Below are positions 27,037 through 36,811 of a DNA stretch of 64,000 nucleotides, piece after piece. Numbering within the stretch: the stretch's first letter is position 1; the number at the start of each line of letters is the position of its first letter. The position numbers were made by a program, and so were the translations under genes. This DNA is from an uncultured Eudoraea sp. (GTDB lineage Bacteria > Bacteroidota > Bacteroidia > Flavobacteriales > Flavobacteriaceae). The notes beneath the pieces are model-generated. The model did no database searches, had not been told where the DNA came from, and saw only the letters and a program-made list of their open reading frames with translations. The stretch is from positions 744,001 to 808,000 of the forward strand of contig NZ_CANLGX010000001.1 in assembly GCF_947490415.1 (NCBI RefSeq), read 5' to 3'.

Positions 27037-29241
27037 ATGATCAATTTCTATCGTAAAATCCGTAAGACACGTGCAGACGAGAACAAAGCTTTAAAATACA
27101 TAAGACACCTAATTACAAATAGGCTTCTATTAAACCTAGTTTGGGGCTTCCTCTTTGTGATACTCTCGGGCTGTAATCAAAGTTATGACAAAGGATCCGT
27201 TGAACATATAAAAGCGGTTACCCATGCAGTAGACTATGACCGGTTACTAAATGCAGACAAAACCCCGGAGGATTGGCTCTCTTATGGCAGAAACTACAGT
27301 GAAGACCGCTTTAGTCCATTAACTCAGATTACGAAATTAAACATAGACAGTCTGGGCTTGGCCTGGACTTTAAATCTTGGCACTACCAAAGGGTTTGAAG
27401 CAACACCTTTGGTGGTAGATGGCATAATGTATGTAAGTGGCCCGTGGAGCATTGTATATGCTGTTGATGTCAGAAAAGGAGAACTTATCTGGACTTATGA
27501 TCCCAAAGTGCCCGGCAAATATGGGGAAATAGCCTGTTGTGATGTAGTTAATCGCGGGGTGGCACTGTATAAAGGCCTTGTTTATGTAGGAACATTAGAT
27601 GGCAGGTTAGTTGCCATTAATGCCGTAACCGGTGAAAAGACCTGGGAGGTTTTAACTGTAGATCAAAGTGAAAGTTATACCATTACCGGTGCACCAAGGG
27701 TGTTTGATGGAAAAGTAATCATTGGCAATAGTGGTGCTGAATATGGTGTCAGGGGTTATGTCACAGCCTATGATGCCTTAACAGGCCAACAAAGCTGGAG
27801 GTTTTACACCGTACCCGGAAATCCTGCAAATGGCTTTGAAAATGAAGCAATGCGCAAAGCCGCAGAAACATGGAGCGGTAAGTGGTGGGAATCCGGTGGT
27901 GGTGGAACTGCCTGGGATGCCTATGCCTATGATCCGGAACTCAAGTTAATTTATGTGGGAGTTGGGAATGGCACTTTATGGAATCAGTCATTAAGAAGTC
28001 CTCAGGGAGGTGATAACCTTTATCTTTCTTCCGTTGTTGCTCTTAATTCTGACGATGGAAGTCTGGAGTGGTATTATCAGACTACTCCCGGGGATAACTG
28101 GGACTATACAGCCACACAACACATGATCCTTGCGGAAATTGAGTTCAACAATCAACCCAGGAAGGTTTTGATGCAAGCGCCCAAAAATGGTTTCTTCTAT
28201 GTACTGGATCGCACCGATGGAACCTTAATTTCTGCAGACCCCTATGTTTATACCAATTGGGCAAGCCATGTTGATATGGAAACTGGACGCCCTGTAGAAA
28301 CCGATTACGGGAGATACAAAGAAGTTAATGCCCAGATATTTCCCGGCCCGGCCGGCGGGCATAACTGGCAGCCTATGGCGTACAATCCGGTTACGAATTT
28401 GGTTTACATTCCGGCTAGGGATCTGTCCATGATTTATGGTCAACCATTAAATTGGGAATACAAGGAAGATATCCGAACCTTCAATATTGCCCTTGGCGGA
28501 AATAAAAATGCCATTACCCGTATGGATTCCCTGGCTCCGGATGAAAAAGGGATGTTGATTGCATGGGATCCGATTAAGAAAAAAGAAGTATGGAAGGTAC
28601 CACATAAATCTACCTGGAATGCCGGAGTCCTGAGCCTGGAAGATCTTGTATTTCAGGGAAATGCGGAAGGTTTCCTGGTTGCCTATGACGCAACAGACGG
28701 AACAGAGGAATGGCGTTTCAATGTGGGTTCAGGGGTTGTCGCTTCACCCATCTCTTATATGGTAGACGGCATACAATATATTACCATAATATCTGGCTGG
28801 GGTGGCGTTCTTGGCAGGTATGTACGATTTACTGATCAGCTATATCCCGGCACTATATATACCTTTGCATTAGGCAAAAATGAAGCTGCTCCTGTATACC
28901 CAACCATTAAAAAGGAATTAATTGATCTGGAGGTTACAGCTTCTATGGACAATATAGAACATGGGAAGCTGGTTTTTAACCAATATTGCAACCGGTGTCA
29001 TGGCCCGCCTGGAAGTGGTGGGGGTGCTTATCCGGATATTGCGTATTCAGAAAGAGCAATATTTGGGATGTTTTCCCAAATTGTGGGAGAAGGAGCATTT
29101 CTTACCAAGGGCATGCCTAATTTTGGGGATCGGTTAGATGAAAGTCAGATAACTAATGTTAGGAACTATATCATCCATGCCGCCAAGGTTTTAAGAAATG
29201 GTAAAAAGGAGGAGGATGAAACGGTGCGCAACAATCACTAA
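27037..29241 (+). CDS. PQQ-dependent dehydrogenase (quinoprotein) with C-terminal cytochrome c domain, N-terminus fused to DUF6090 leader
   Basis: PQQ repeats (GDNWDYTATQHMIL, GVLSLEDLVFQGNAEGFLVAYDA), CNRCH heme motif; first ~25 aa MINFYRKIRKTRADENKALKYIRH match the DUF6090 leader, then lipobox WGFLFVILSGCNQS. Confidence 0.9.
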   Translation: MINFYRKIRKTRADENKALKYIRHLITNRLLLNLVWGFLFVILSGCNQSYDKGSVEHIKAVTHAVDYDRLLNADKTPEDWLSYGRNYSEDRFSPLTQITKLNIDSLGLAWTLNLGTTKGFEATPLVVDGIMYVSGPWSIVYAVDVRKGELIWTYDPKVPGKYGEIACCDVVNRGVALYKGLVYVGTLDGRLVAINAVTGEKTWEVLTVDQSESYTITGAPRVFDGKVIIGNSGAEYGVRGYVTAYDALTGQQSWRFYTVPGNPANGFENEAMRKAAETWSGKWWESGGGGTAWDAYAYDPELKLIYVGVGNGTLWNQSLRSPQGGDNLYLSSVVALNSDDGSLEWYYQTTPGDNWDYTATQHMILAEIEFNNQPRKVLMQAPKNGFFYVLDRTDGTLISADPYVYTNWASHVDMETGRPVETDYGRYKEVNAQIFPGPAGGHNWQPMAYNPVTNLVYIPARDLSMIYGQPLNWEYKEDIRTFNIALGGNKNAITRMDSLAPDEKGMLIAWDPIKKKEVWKVPHKSTWNAGVLSLEDLVFQGNAEGFLVAYDATDGTEEWRFNVGSGVVASPISYMVDGIQYITIISGWGGVLGRYVRFTDQLYPGTIYTFALGKNEAAPVYPTIKKELIDLEVTASMDNIEHGKLVFNQYCNRCHGPPGSGGGAYPDIAYSERAIFGMFSQIVGEGAFLTKGMPNFGDRLDESQITNVRNYIIHAAKVLRNGKKEEDETVRNNH

Positions 29242-29350
29242 CTGCACGAACAATCATTACTTTTCATACTATTGTGATCTAATAGGCAATTATGGTATGG
29301 CCTATTTAAGCAGCTTGAATAACTTCTGTTCTATCTGACATTACCATAAA

Positions 29351-29388
29351 AACTAAGACAGGCATTTAAAGAATACCTGTCTTAGTTA
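29351..29388. terminator. hairpin terminator
   Basis: AACTAAGACAGGCATTTAAAGAATACCTGTCTTAGTT. Confidence 0.7.
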
Positions 29389-29436
29389 TTTAAAAGTCAG
29401 AACCGTATATTATGCCATTTTAAATGGCTTTATCCT

Positions 29437-30135
29437 TTACCAGGCGCCCAGGAGTAACCGCAGGCCTGATCCTTTCAATTCTGCGCCTCCGTTACTTGCT
29501 CTTAATTCTTCCCGGGCTTTCTCCCGTGCTTTGAGGGCGTCCCCGTCTAGCAATTTATTTACTCCCCCAATGGCCGTCTTCATGTCTTTAAACCCAACCA
29601 TTACCCAGCGGTTGTAGTTGCCCGTTCCCATTCCTACGCTGGGAGCACCCATGTTTACGAGAACGCCTGCCGGGTTATGTGCAGAATGGAATTTTTTATG
29701 TGCTGCATCAAAGGCTTCTGTATCTTTAACATCAAGGAAATACATCCTTTGGGCACGATAACGCACATTGGTTTCCCCAACTAAGGAAATATTCCTACCC
29801 ATAGCAGAGCCGGACCCGTCCTTAATATGCTGGTTCAGGCGCGTTAAAAAAAGAGAGAAAGAGTCGTTAGGCCCCCCTCCGTACATATTTCCCAGGGCCT
29901 CCTGGGAGCCAGAAAAAACAATGGAATGGGTGGCATCGCCACCTGCAAAGTGGATTTCAAAAAGGCGCACAAAAACCCCCTCAGGCTTGTTCTTGGAATA
30001 ATAGTCTTCCACCAAATTGTAAACGGTGGCCTGGTTCTGTGGTTCTACAACAAATGTATAAACCGTGTAATAGCTGTCCTGGGCGCTTACCGAAAAAGCG
30101 ATAAACATTGCAAATACAAAAATAATTTTTTTCAT
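29437..30135 (-). CDS. secreted hypothetical protein
   Basis: 232 aa, signal peptide MKKIIFVFAMFIAFSVSAQ. Confidence 0.85.
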   Translation of the reverse strand: MKKIIFVFAMFIAFSVSAQDSYYTVYTFVVEPQNQATVYNLVEDYYSKNKPEGVFVRLFEIHFAGGDATHSIVFSGSQEALGNMYGGGPNDSFSLFLTRLNQHIKDGSGSAMGRNISLVGETNVRYRAQRMYFLDVKDTEAFDAAHKKFHSAHNPAGVLVNMGAPSVGMGTGNYNRWVMVGFKDMKTAIGGVNKLLDGDALKAREKAREELRASNGGAELKGSGLRLLLGAW

Positions 30136-30350
30136 AATTGGTTGATTTTTAGGATTAAGTCAATAAGGTAGTGAAAAATTGAACATTCTGAGGAAATTTC
30201 CGAACCTATTAGCCTAAGCCCGGTGTCTGATTTCAGAATCTTATAACCGGCCTGACTGTCAATTAAATGCATTGTAATATCAGAAAAGGTCTGTCTCCCT
30301 TTATTCAATTATTCCTTACCTTAGGAAGGACAACCAACAACTTCCTTTCT

Positions 30351-30728
30351 ATGATTAAGTTCTTTAGAAAAATACGCTATGACCTTATGGAGAAAAATAA
30401 AACTGGAAAGTATTTGAAATATGCAATTGGTGAAATTATACTTGTTGTTATTGGAATATTAATCGCACTGAGTATAAATAATTGGAATGAAGAGAGAAAG
30501 AATATCCTAAATGAGTCTCAATTAGTAAAAAATATTGTTGAAGATCTAATTGAAAAGTATAACAAAGCTGTTGATTCAGGAATTGTTGGGGTCCACGCTC
30601 AGGCGCTGCATCTCCTGGCTTTACGGAAGGTTTTTATAGAAAGATTGGGTAAGAGTCCTATAGTTATTGAAGATGAGTTTATTATCAGTCTTTCAGGTAA
30701 AATAAATTCTGGATATTTTATTCTTTGA
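30351..30728 (+). pseudogene. chimeric DUF6090 leader fused to unrelated small protein
   Basis: DUF6090 N-term to ...NIVEDL then IEKYNKAVDSGIVGVHAQALHLLALRKVFIERLGKSPIVIEDEF...; second half matches ORF at 33200. Confidence 0.85.
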
Positions 30729-31008
30729 AAGCTTGCCAAAGTAATGGGCTTCCGAATTGTATGCCTTATTTTTTTAAATTTCTAATGTTTCCAATGTCTA
30801 CCTTTACTAATTTCCAATGTTTAAGCTTTTGCTGATCTGGAAAATAATGTTTAAAATCATAAATTAATTCAATGCAAAGAGTGAAATAAAAATTTAGCTA
30901 ACAAAAAAGTAGCTATGGTGTTGCAGATCAGACATCTTGAGAGATACCGGTGCTGTCCTCATAATAATTCTTAATACCTGTGCATTTGATACTTAAACAT
31001 AAATTAAG

Positions 31009-32103
31009 ATGAATTCAACTATAAAGTTCTGTTTTCGATACATTTTACTTCATATTACTTTATGTTCATTGTTATTTATGTCCTGTGAACAAAAATCTAC
31101 TGAAACCGCTGAGATCAGGGGTGTTTATGGAGACCCCAAACCTTTCTGGGATAAAGAATTAAATCTCAATAATCTTGGGGTTAATGCTATTTTTGTCCAC
31201 AGCGGATCGATCAATCATGAAATGGTTAACAGGGCCAGATCTGAGGGGTTACTGTTATTTGCTGAATTTGCCACCTTGAATGGTAAAAATTATGTAGAAA
31301 CGCACCCTGAAGCCTGGGCAATAAATGAAAAAGGTGAAAAAGTGCAAGCTGCATCCTGGTTTATGGGAGTTTGTCCTACCGAACCCGGTTTCCGTCAGTA
31401 TCGTTTTGGCCAGCTGCGGGATCTACTTTTGGAGTATGACCTGGATGGTGTTTGGATGGACTATGTGCATTGGCATGCACAGTTTGAAGAACCTGAGCCC
31501 ATCTTGCCCGAAACGTGTTTTTGTAATCATTGTCTTGATGATTTCTCAAAAGATTCAGGAATTGAAATACCGGACGGAATTACCTCAAAGAAGGCACTAT
31601 GGATACTGAACAACCATGATGAATCATGGCGTAATTGGCGATGCAAGGTGATTTATGATTGGACCTATGAAATAAAAAGCATTATCAAGGAAATCAAACC
31701 AGAGGCGCTCCTTGGACTTTATCATTGTCCATGGGACGATCAGGAATTTAATAGTGCAAGGCGTCGCATACTGGGACTCGATTATAATCTATTAAAAGAA
31801 ACTGTCGATGTATTTTCTCCTATGGTATACCATAAGAGAATGGGAAGAGAGCCCGCATGGGTAAAAGAGAATATACGCTGGTTTAGCAATCGACTAAATA
31901 TCAGAAAGGATTCTTATCCAAAAGTATGGCCTATCGTTCAAGCATATAATAACCCGGGTATCATTTCCAATAAGGAATTTGAAACTGTTCTGAAGGGTGG
32001 ACTGGCAGGCAAATCTAGCGGAGTGATGATGTTTACAACTTCTGCCGTAGCTGAAGATGAAGGTAAAACAGAAGTGATGAAAAATGTGTATACACAGAAC
32101 TAA
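31009..32103 (+). CDS. lipoprotein with glycoside-hydrolase-like TIM-barrel features
   Basis: Lipobox LLFMSCEQK; LLLEYDLDGVWMDYVHWH motif. Confidence 0.7.
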   Translation: MNSTIKFCFRYILLHITLCSLLFMSCEQKSTETAEIRGVYGDPKPFWDKELNLNNLGVNAIFVHSGSINHEMVNRARSEGLLLFAEFATLNGKNYVETHPEAWAINEKGEKVQAASWFMGVCPTEPGFRQYRFGQLRDLLLEYDLDGVWMDYVHWHAQFEEPEPILPETCFCNHCLDDFSKDSGIEIPDGITSKKALWILNNHDESWRNWRCKVIYDWTYEIKSIIKEIKPEALLGLYHCPWDDQEFNSARRRILGLDYNLLKETVDVFSPMVYHKRMGREPAWVKENIRWFSNRLNIRKDSYPKVWPIVQAYNNPGIISNKEFETVLKGGLAGKSSGVMMFTTSAVAEDEGKTEVMKNVYTQN

Positions 32104-32198
32104 GCATCCGTGGAGTCTTACTAAATCTTCAAAAACTCTATGACCATTGGATTAAAAAGAAAAAGTCCAACTTAGTAAATAAGCTGGACTTGTAATCT

Positions 32199-32212
32199 TG
32201 TGGTCCCACCCC
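32199..32212 (-). repeat. tRNA 3'-end-like att remnant with adjacent hairpin
   Basis: AGTCCAACTTAGTAAATAAGCTGGACTTGTAATCTTGTGGTCCCACCCC; compare 41131-41190 and 2460-2512. Confidence 0.5.
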
Positions 32213-32647
32213 ACCTCCACTACGTTTCGGCCGGCAGGCTGGGTTAGATCGCTTTGCTCTTGGACCAGGTTCGTTGTTGCGAACAAAAAAACAAATTCCA
32301 AATGACAAATTCCAGGTTCCAAGTTCCAGGCTCCAATTTACAAAGGGGGATGATTGTACTTTGAGATTTGAGATTTGGTGCTTGTAATTTGCCCTTTGTG
32401 TAAATAAAGTTAGTCCCCGTCACACCTATTCTAATCTTACTATTTGGCAACTTGCCAACTTAATAGGTATCCGAATTGTATGCCTTATTCTTTTATTCTT
32501 GATGACAAATACAATTTACAAATTTATCCAGTAGTATATTAATTATCATAGTAGCCTAATGATTCAAATCATTTACTTCCCAGACTGTGTCACCTACCTT
32601 TATGCTTGATAGATTGTCTATTGACATACTGAATAAAATCTACATTT

Positions 32648-33028
32648 ATGAAAGCGCTCAAGAAATGGTTCAAAATTATTGCACTGTTCTTTACGGCATT
32701 GATCCTTTTTCAAAGTTGTGCTACGTATAAAACTCCCACGACTCTGGCGCAAGCCGCTGAACAACAAAAAGAGGTAAAAATTATTACCTCAACTGATGAT
32801 GCCATTAAATATAAATACATTGTACATGAAGATGGGCAGTTTTATGGTGTAAAGGTTGACTATGATACAAGAGAGAATGTAAAATTTCCAATTAATACTG
32901 ATGAAGTGTATGAAGTGCTTCTAAAAACAGGAGGATTACCTACATGGGCATGGATTGTTATAGGGGGAGTTGTTGTAATAGGTATTGTAGCGTTGATCAC
33001 TGTAAATACTATGTCTCTTAGCATTTAG
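32648..33028 (+). CDS. small lipoprotein, paralogue of 5046-5459
   Basis: MKALKKWFKIIALFFTALILFQSCATYKTPTTLAQAAEQQKEVKIITSTDDAIKYKYIVHEDGQFYGVK. Confidence 0.8.
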   Translation: MKALKKWFKIIALFFTALILFQSCATYKTPTTLAQAAEQQKEVKIITSTDDAIKYKYIVHEDGQFYGVKVDYDTRENVKFPINTDEVYEVLLKTGGLPTWAWIVIGGVVVIGIVALITVNTMSLSI

Positions 33029-33199
33029 TAAAGTTATTTAAAATCCTTAAATTTGAAGTGGTATCAGGAACGCAAATAAGCGTACCAACCGAGCACAAAA
33101 GCCACGGTGGTTCAGAATACGGACAGTTCAGTCAAAATAAATGATTATTCACCGTTTATTATTCCCTTCCTGATGCATTAACTTTTAAAATAATGTATT

Positions 33200-33367
33200 A
33201 TGAAACATGTATTTATTTCTCGTGAAGGTGACAAAGCACAATTTGTAAAGAATTTTGAAAGCCTTCAAAAATTATCTAATGAAGATCTAATAGAAAAGTA
33301 TAACAAAGCTGTTGATTCAGGTATTGTTGGAGTCCATAGAGCTTTTAACAAGAGAAGAAACAGCTGA
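33200..33367 (+). pseudogene. truncated small protein (donor of the 30351 chimera's 3' half)
   Basis: MKHVFISREGDKAQFVKNFESLQKLSNEDLIEKYNKAVDSGIVGVHRAFNKRRNS*; diverges after GVH compared with 30351-30728. Confidence 0.6.
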
Positions 33368-33506
33368 ATATCTTAAAATATCCCTTTCAACTCTATGGCA
33401 TTGGTCTAAGAAAGGGATATTACCTTCTTATGGAATTGGGAATAGGGTGTATTACAAGAGAATCGAAATTGAAGAAGCTTTAATTAAACTTACACCTCGT
33501 TGCTGA
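33312..33506 (+). CDS. excisionase-like helix-turn-helix protein
   Basis: ELLTREETAEYLKISLSTLWHWSKKGILPSYGIGNRVYYKRIEIEEAL. Confidence 0.75.
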   Translation: MIQVLLESIELLTREETAEYLKISLSTLWHWSKKGILPSYGIGNRVYYKRIEIEEALIKLTPRC

Positions 33507-33616
33507 ATAGCTAGTTTGTCGGACTAATAATATGGGATATAGGATGAAGACTTTTGCGAATCCGATTCCACCCTGGGATTGGAGGAGAGGTGTGAGAGTA
33601 TAAAAATGTGAATGTT

Positions 33617-34684
33617 TTACTCTATTTTTTTCGCCATTGCCCTGTTTCCATTTATCTCTCTCATATCCAAAATCGTGATCAGACCCAAAACCTTCCCATT
33701 CTCGCCACTTACAACCCTACATATACCCACATTATCCGTTCCTGGTCTATCCTTACTATAGAATAACACATGGGTATTGTCGTATGGATGAATATCCCAT
33801 TCTTCCACAAGTGAATCTTTCACGAATAATTTAAATTTCAATTCATTTTCACCTTGAATAGCCCACTTATTTTCCTCATTGTCATATTTATATACACCTT
33901 TAATATTGTCATATTTTGTAATGTCTTTAAGTAAGAAGGTGTCTTTTTTTATGGTCAGCATCTCTGCAATCCTATTATAGAGATTCAATGCTTTTGTTCT
34001 AAACCAAATTATTCCGTTTAAATGCCCTCCCTCTCTACTCCTAACCTCAGCAAGTTTATTTAAATAGATTGGATCCGTTAAAGCATACTCGATTATTTTA
34101 TCCTTATTTTCATCGGTATATCCCCAGCTTTTTACATAGTTGGACCACCAGGGTTGCTCATTTGCGATTCTATCTCTCCAATCAAGATGGGCGTCATTGA
34201 TCATTCGATCATCTTGGTCCGTATTATACTTTCTTGTGCCATATAAGTCTTTTAGTTCTGAAAACAGCGAATCCTGTAATTCGGTGAGATTATTTTTTTC
34301 TGCAATCAGGGCATCAAAGTCTTCATCCATAAGCCCCGTTCTATACCATTCAAAGGCAAAAAGAAATAACTTCGGATTCGTTTCATAGTCCTCGGGTCCA
34401 ACCTTTCTGTTAAGTACTTTGAAATAAAGAGAATCTTTTGCAAGATTGAGGTCTATCAATCTATCTATATTTTTGATATTCTGCACTAGCTCGTCACTAA
34501 CCTCCTTGAAAAGTTGCTTAGTGTTATCAGCCGCGATTCGTTCATCATTCCAATTATCCACCTGGATGGCTATCAATATCCCGATCACTAAAAGGATAAT
34601 CTCCCCTACAGCATAGAGCAGATACTTGGTAAACCGATTCTCAGTTAAAAGTCGCTGACGGATTTTACGGAAGAAATGAAGCAT
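33617..34684 (-). CDS. DUF6090-like membrane protein, long subfamily
   Basis: MLHFFRKIRQRLLTENRFTKYLLYAVGEIILLVIGILIAIQVDNWNDER; the only copy on the minus strand. Confidence 0.9.
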   Translation of the reverse strand: MLHFFRKIRQRLLTENRFTKYLLYAVGEIILLVIGILIAIQVDNWNDERIAADNTKQLFKEVSDELVQNIKNIDRLIDLNLAKDSLYFKVLNRKVGPEDYETNPKLFLFAFEWYRTGLMDEDFDALIAEKNNLTELQDSLFSELKDLYGTRKYNTDQDDRMINDAHLDWRDRIANEQPWWSNYVKSWGYTDENKDKIIEYALTDPIYLNKLAEVRSREGGHLNGIIWFRTKALNLYNRIAEMLTIKKDTFLLKDITKYDNIKGVYKYDNEENKWAIQGENELKFKLFVKDSLVEEWDIHPYDNTHVLFYSKDRPGTDNVGICRVVSGENGKVLGLITILDMREINGNRAMAKKIE

Positions 34685-34809
34685 AACAGTTGGCTTGACC
34701 TTCAAAGGTAGGGGCAGACCAAATCATATCCTATGATAAATGTCAATGGGGAGAGGGGAGGTTGATGGTCTTCCTCGTTCGTTTGACTTTAGCACTTGCC
34801 CTTAAGAAG

Positions 34810-34965
34810 AGCCAAGTTTTCCTGAAATCCGCTCCATCTCTTCACTAACTTTCTTCTGAACTACTTTGCCATAGTACTTCTGGGGAATCTTTATACTCGA
34901 GTGCCCAAGCAGTTCGCCAATAAGTTCCTTTTGGGGCACAACTGTTGTATTGCCATACAAAATAC
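34810..34965 (-). pseudogene. tyrosine recombinase 3'-end remnant
   Basis: CCAAGTTTTCCTGAAATCCGCTCCATCTCTTCACTAACTTTC...GAGTGCCCAAGCAGTTCGCC. Confidence 0.8.
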
Positions 34966-35035
34966 CTGGTTTCACAACAATTTATTCATGTTTCAATAAT
35001 CTCGTCATAGTTTTAAAAAAAATATCCAACCTATT

Positions 35036-36487
35036 ATGAAACATTCCGTAATTAAAATATTGATTCTTGTCTTAGTATTGAGTAGTTGTTCAGATGACGA
35101 CGCAATACAACGTTATAATCTTAACACAACTATTTCCCCTATCGAAGGAGGCTCTGTTTCTCCTTCCTCAGGAACTTTTGATTCTGGTGAGACTTTTACC
35201 CTAATCGCCACCCCATCTGAAAACTATGATTTCATAAATTGGAGCGGTGATGCAACTGGCACAACAAACACAGTGTCTGTTACTATAGATTCCGATAAAA
35301 ATATCACTGCCACGTTTGTTAAGAGAGATACCGATGGTGACGGGGTCGCTGATGACATAGATATCTGCAGCGATACCCCAAGTGGTGAAACTGTGGATGC
35401 CAATGGGTGTTCTTCAACTCAATCTGATACGGATGGTGACGGAGTGACAGATGATATAGATACCTGTAGTAATACCCCTAGTGGTGAAGCGGTAGATACA
35501 AACGGTTGTTCAACTTCGCAGAAAGACACCGATGAAGACGGAGTGACAGATGACTTAGATACTTGTACCGATACCCCTTCTGGTGAATCTGTTGATTCCA
35601 ATGGTTGTTCTGATTCCCAAAAAGACACAGATGGGGATGGAGTAACTGATGATTTGGATATTTGTCCGAGTACCCCTAGTGGTGAAACAGTTGGTACAGA
35701 TGGATGCTCGGATAATGAAAGAGATACAGATGGAGATGGGGTGCCTGACATATTAGATAAATGCCCAGACACTGCAAGTGGTGCAAATGTGGATAGTAAT
35801 GGATGTGCGTCAAATCAAATTCCAAATTATATTCCCACAAATGGCCTGGCAGCCTGGTATCCCTTTAGCGGAAATTCCAATGACCAAAGCGGAAACGCAA
35901 ATGATGGTACCATCAACGGGCCAGTATTAACCAATGATAGGTTCGATAACACAAACGCTGCTTTCGGTTTTGATGGAGTAGATGATTATATTGAAGTGCC
36001 TGATGATGTATCCCTTCGTCCAGATTATATCTCCGTCTCTGTTTGGTTTAAAACTAGTGAAGTATCTATACAATCATTACTTTATAAAACAGACTTGAAT
36101 ACTGCATTTAATGAGCAATATTCCCTTGCCTTAAACTACAATAGTGTAAATCAAATCGACTGTAGTGTTAAAAACGGTAACAATTGTAATAATCCAGGAC
36201 TGGGTTGGCAACGGAATCAAGTAACAGAAGTTGTCAATGATGATATTTGGCATCATCTTGTTTATGTATATGACGGTAATCAGTCTATTATCTATATTGA
36301 TGGAGCAAATATTTCAACTCAAACATTTGCCTCTGGTGTAATTGACAATTGTACGGGAAGTCCATTACTAATCGGTCGCGGCTGGGATGCTTATGAGTTT
36401 AATGGTTCCATCGACGACATAGCAATTTGGAATCGTCCATTGACTCCAGCAGAGGTTACCAACATTTACCAATCAAGTAATAATTAG
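35036..36487 (+). CDS. secreted lipoprotein with thrombospondin type 3-like repeats and LamG-like domain
   Basis: Five DTDGDGVxDDxDxCxxTPSGExVDxNGC units; LAAWYPFSGNSNDQSGNANDGTINGPV. Confidence 0.88.
   Translation: MKHSVIKILILVLVLSSCSDDDAIQRYNLNTTISPIEGGSVSPSSGTFDSGETFTLIATPSENYDFINWSGDATGTTNTVSVTIDSDKNITATFVKRDTDGDGVADDIDICSDTPSGETVDANGCSSTQSDTDGDGVTDDIDTCSNTPSGEAVDTNGCSTSQKDTDEDGVTDDLDTCTDTPSGESVDSNGCSDSQKDTDGDGVTDDLDICPSTPSGETVGTDGCSDNERDTDGDGVPDILDKCPDTASGANVDSNGCASNQIPNYIPTNGLAAWYPFSGNSNDQSGNANDGTINGPVLTNDRFDNTNAAFGFDGVDDYIEVPDDVSLRPDYISVSVWFKTSEVSIQSLLYKTDLNTAFNEQYSLALNYNSVNQIDCSVKNGNNCNNPGLGWQRNQVTEVVNDDIWHHLVYVYDGNQSIIYIDGANISTQTFASGVIDNCTGSPLLIGRGWDAYEFNGSIDDIAIWNRPLTPAEVTNIYQSSNN
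35329..35815 (+). repeat. in-frame ~93-96 bp tandem repeats (TSP3-like)
   Basis: Five units GATACxGATGGxGACGGxGTxxCxGATGAxxTAGATA... Confidence 0.85.
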
Positions 36488-36510
36488 ATAGCTTTTTGAA
36501 CTTTTTGATT

Positions 36511-36541
36511 AAAGCCTAATGTGGGTTAGACATTAGGCTTT
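36511..36541 (+). terminator. hairpin terminator
   Basis: AAAGCCTAATGTGGGTTAGACATTAGGCTTT. Confidence 0.75.
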
Positions 36542-36547
36542 ATTATT

Positions 36548-36766
36548 TTAACTCTGTCTCTGAATTTTTATTTCATTCTTTATTGAATCTGTATTAATAC
36601 ATTTCTTCGCTATCCTCCCCATCTCCTCACTAAGCCTCTTCTGCACAACTTTACCATAATACTCTTGGGTAATTTTAATGCTTGAATGACCTAATAGATC
36701 ACTGACTATCTCCATTGGAACATCATTATAAAGCATTACAGTAGATGCATATGTCTTTCTAGCCAT
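36548..36766 (-). pseudogene. tyrosine recombinase 3'-end remnant (MARKTY... to C-terminus)
   Basis: MARKTYASTVMLYNDVPMEIVSDLLGHSSIKITQEYYGKVVQKRLSEEMGRIAKK, near-identical to end of 39742-40950. Confidence 0.9.
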
Positions 36767-36811
36767 ATTTTATAATTCATTACCTTGGGAGGAACAACCA
36801 ACCGCTAACCA

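Noticed and set aside
35419-35772. 117-aa minus-strand ORF
   Set aside because: Antisense shadow of the TSP3 repeats; low-complexity Ser/Pro composition with no independent support.
35329-35815. Regular ~93-bp repeats as a possible CRISPR-like array
   Set aside because: The units are in frame inside a long ORF and encode TSP3-like motifs with no unique spacers; no CRISPR arrays or cas genes were seen.
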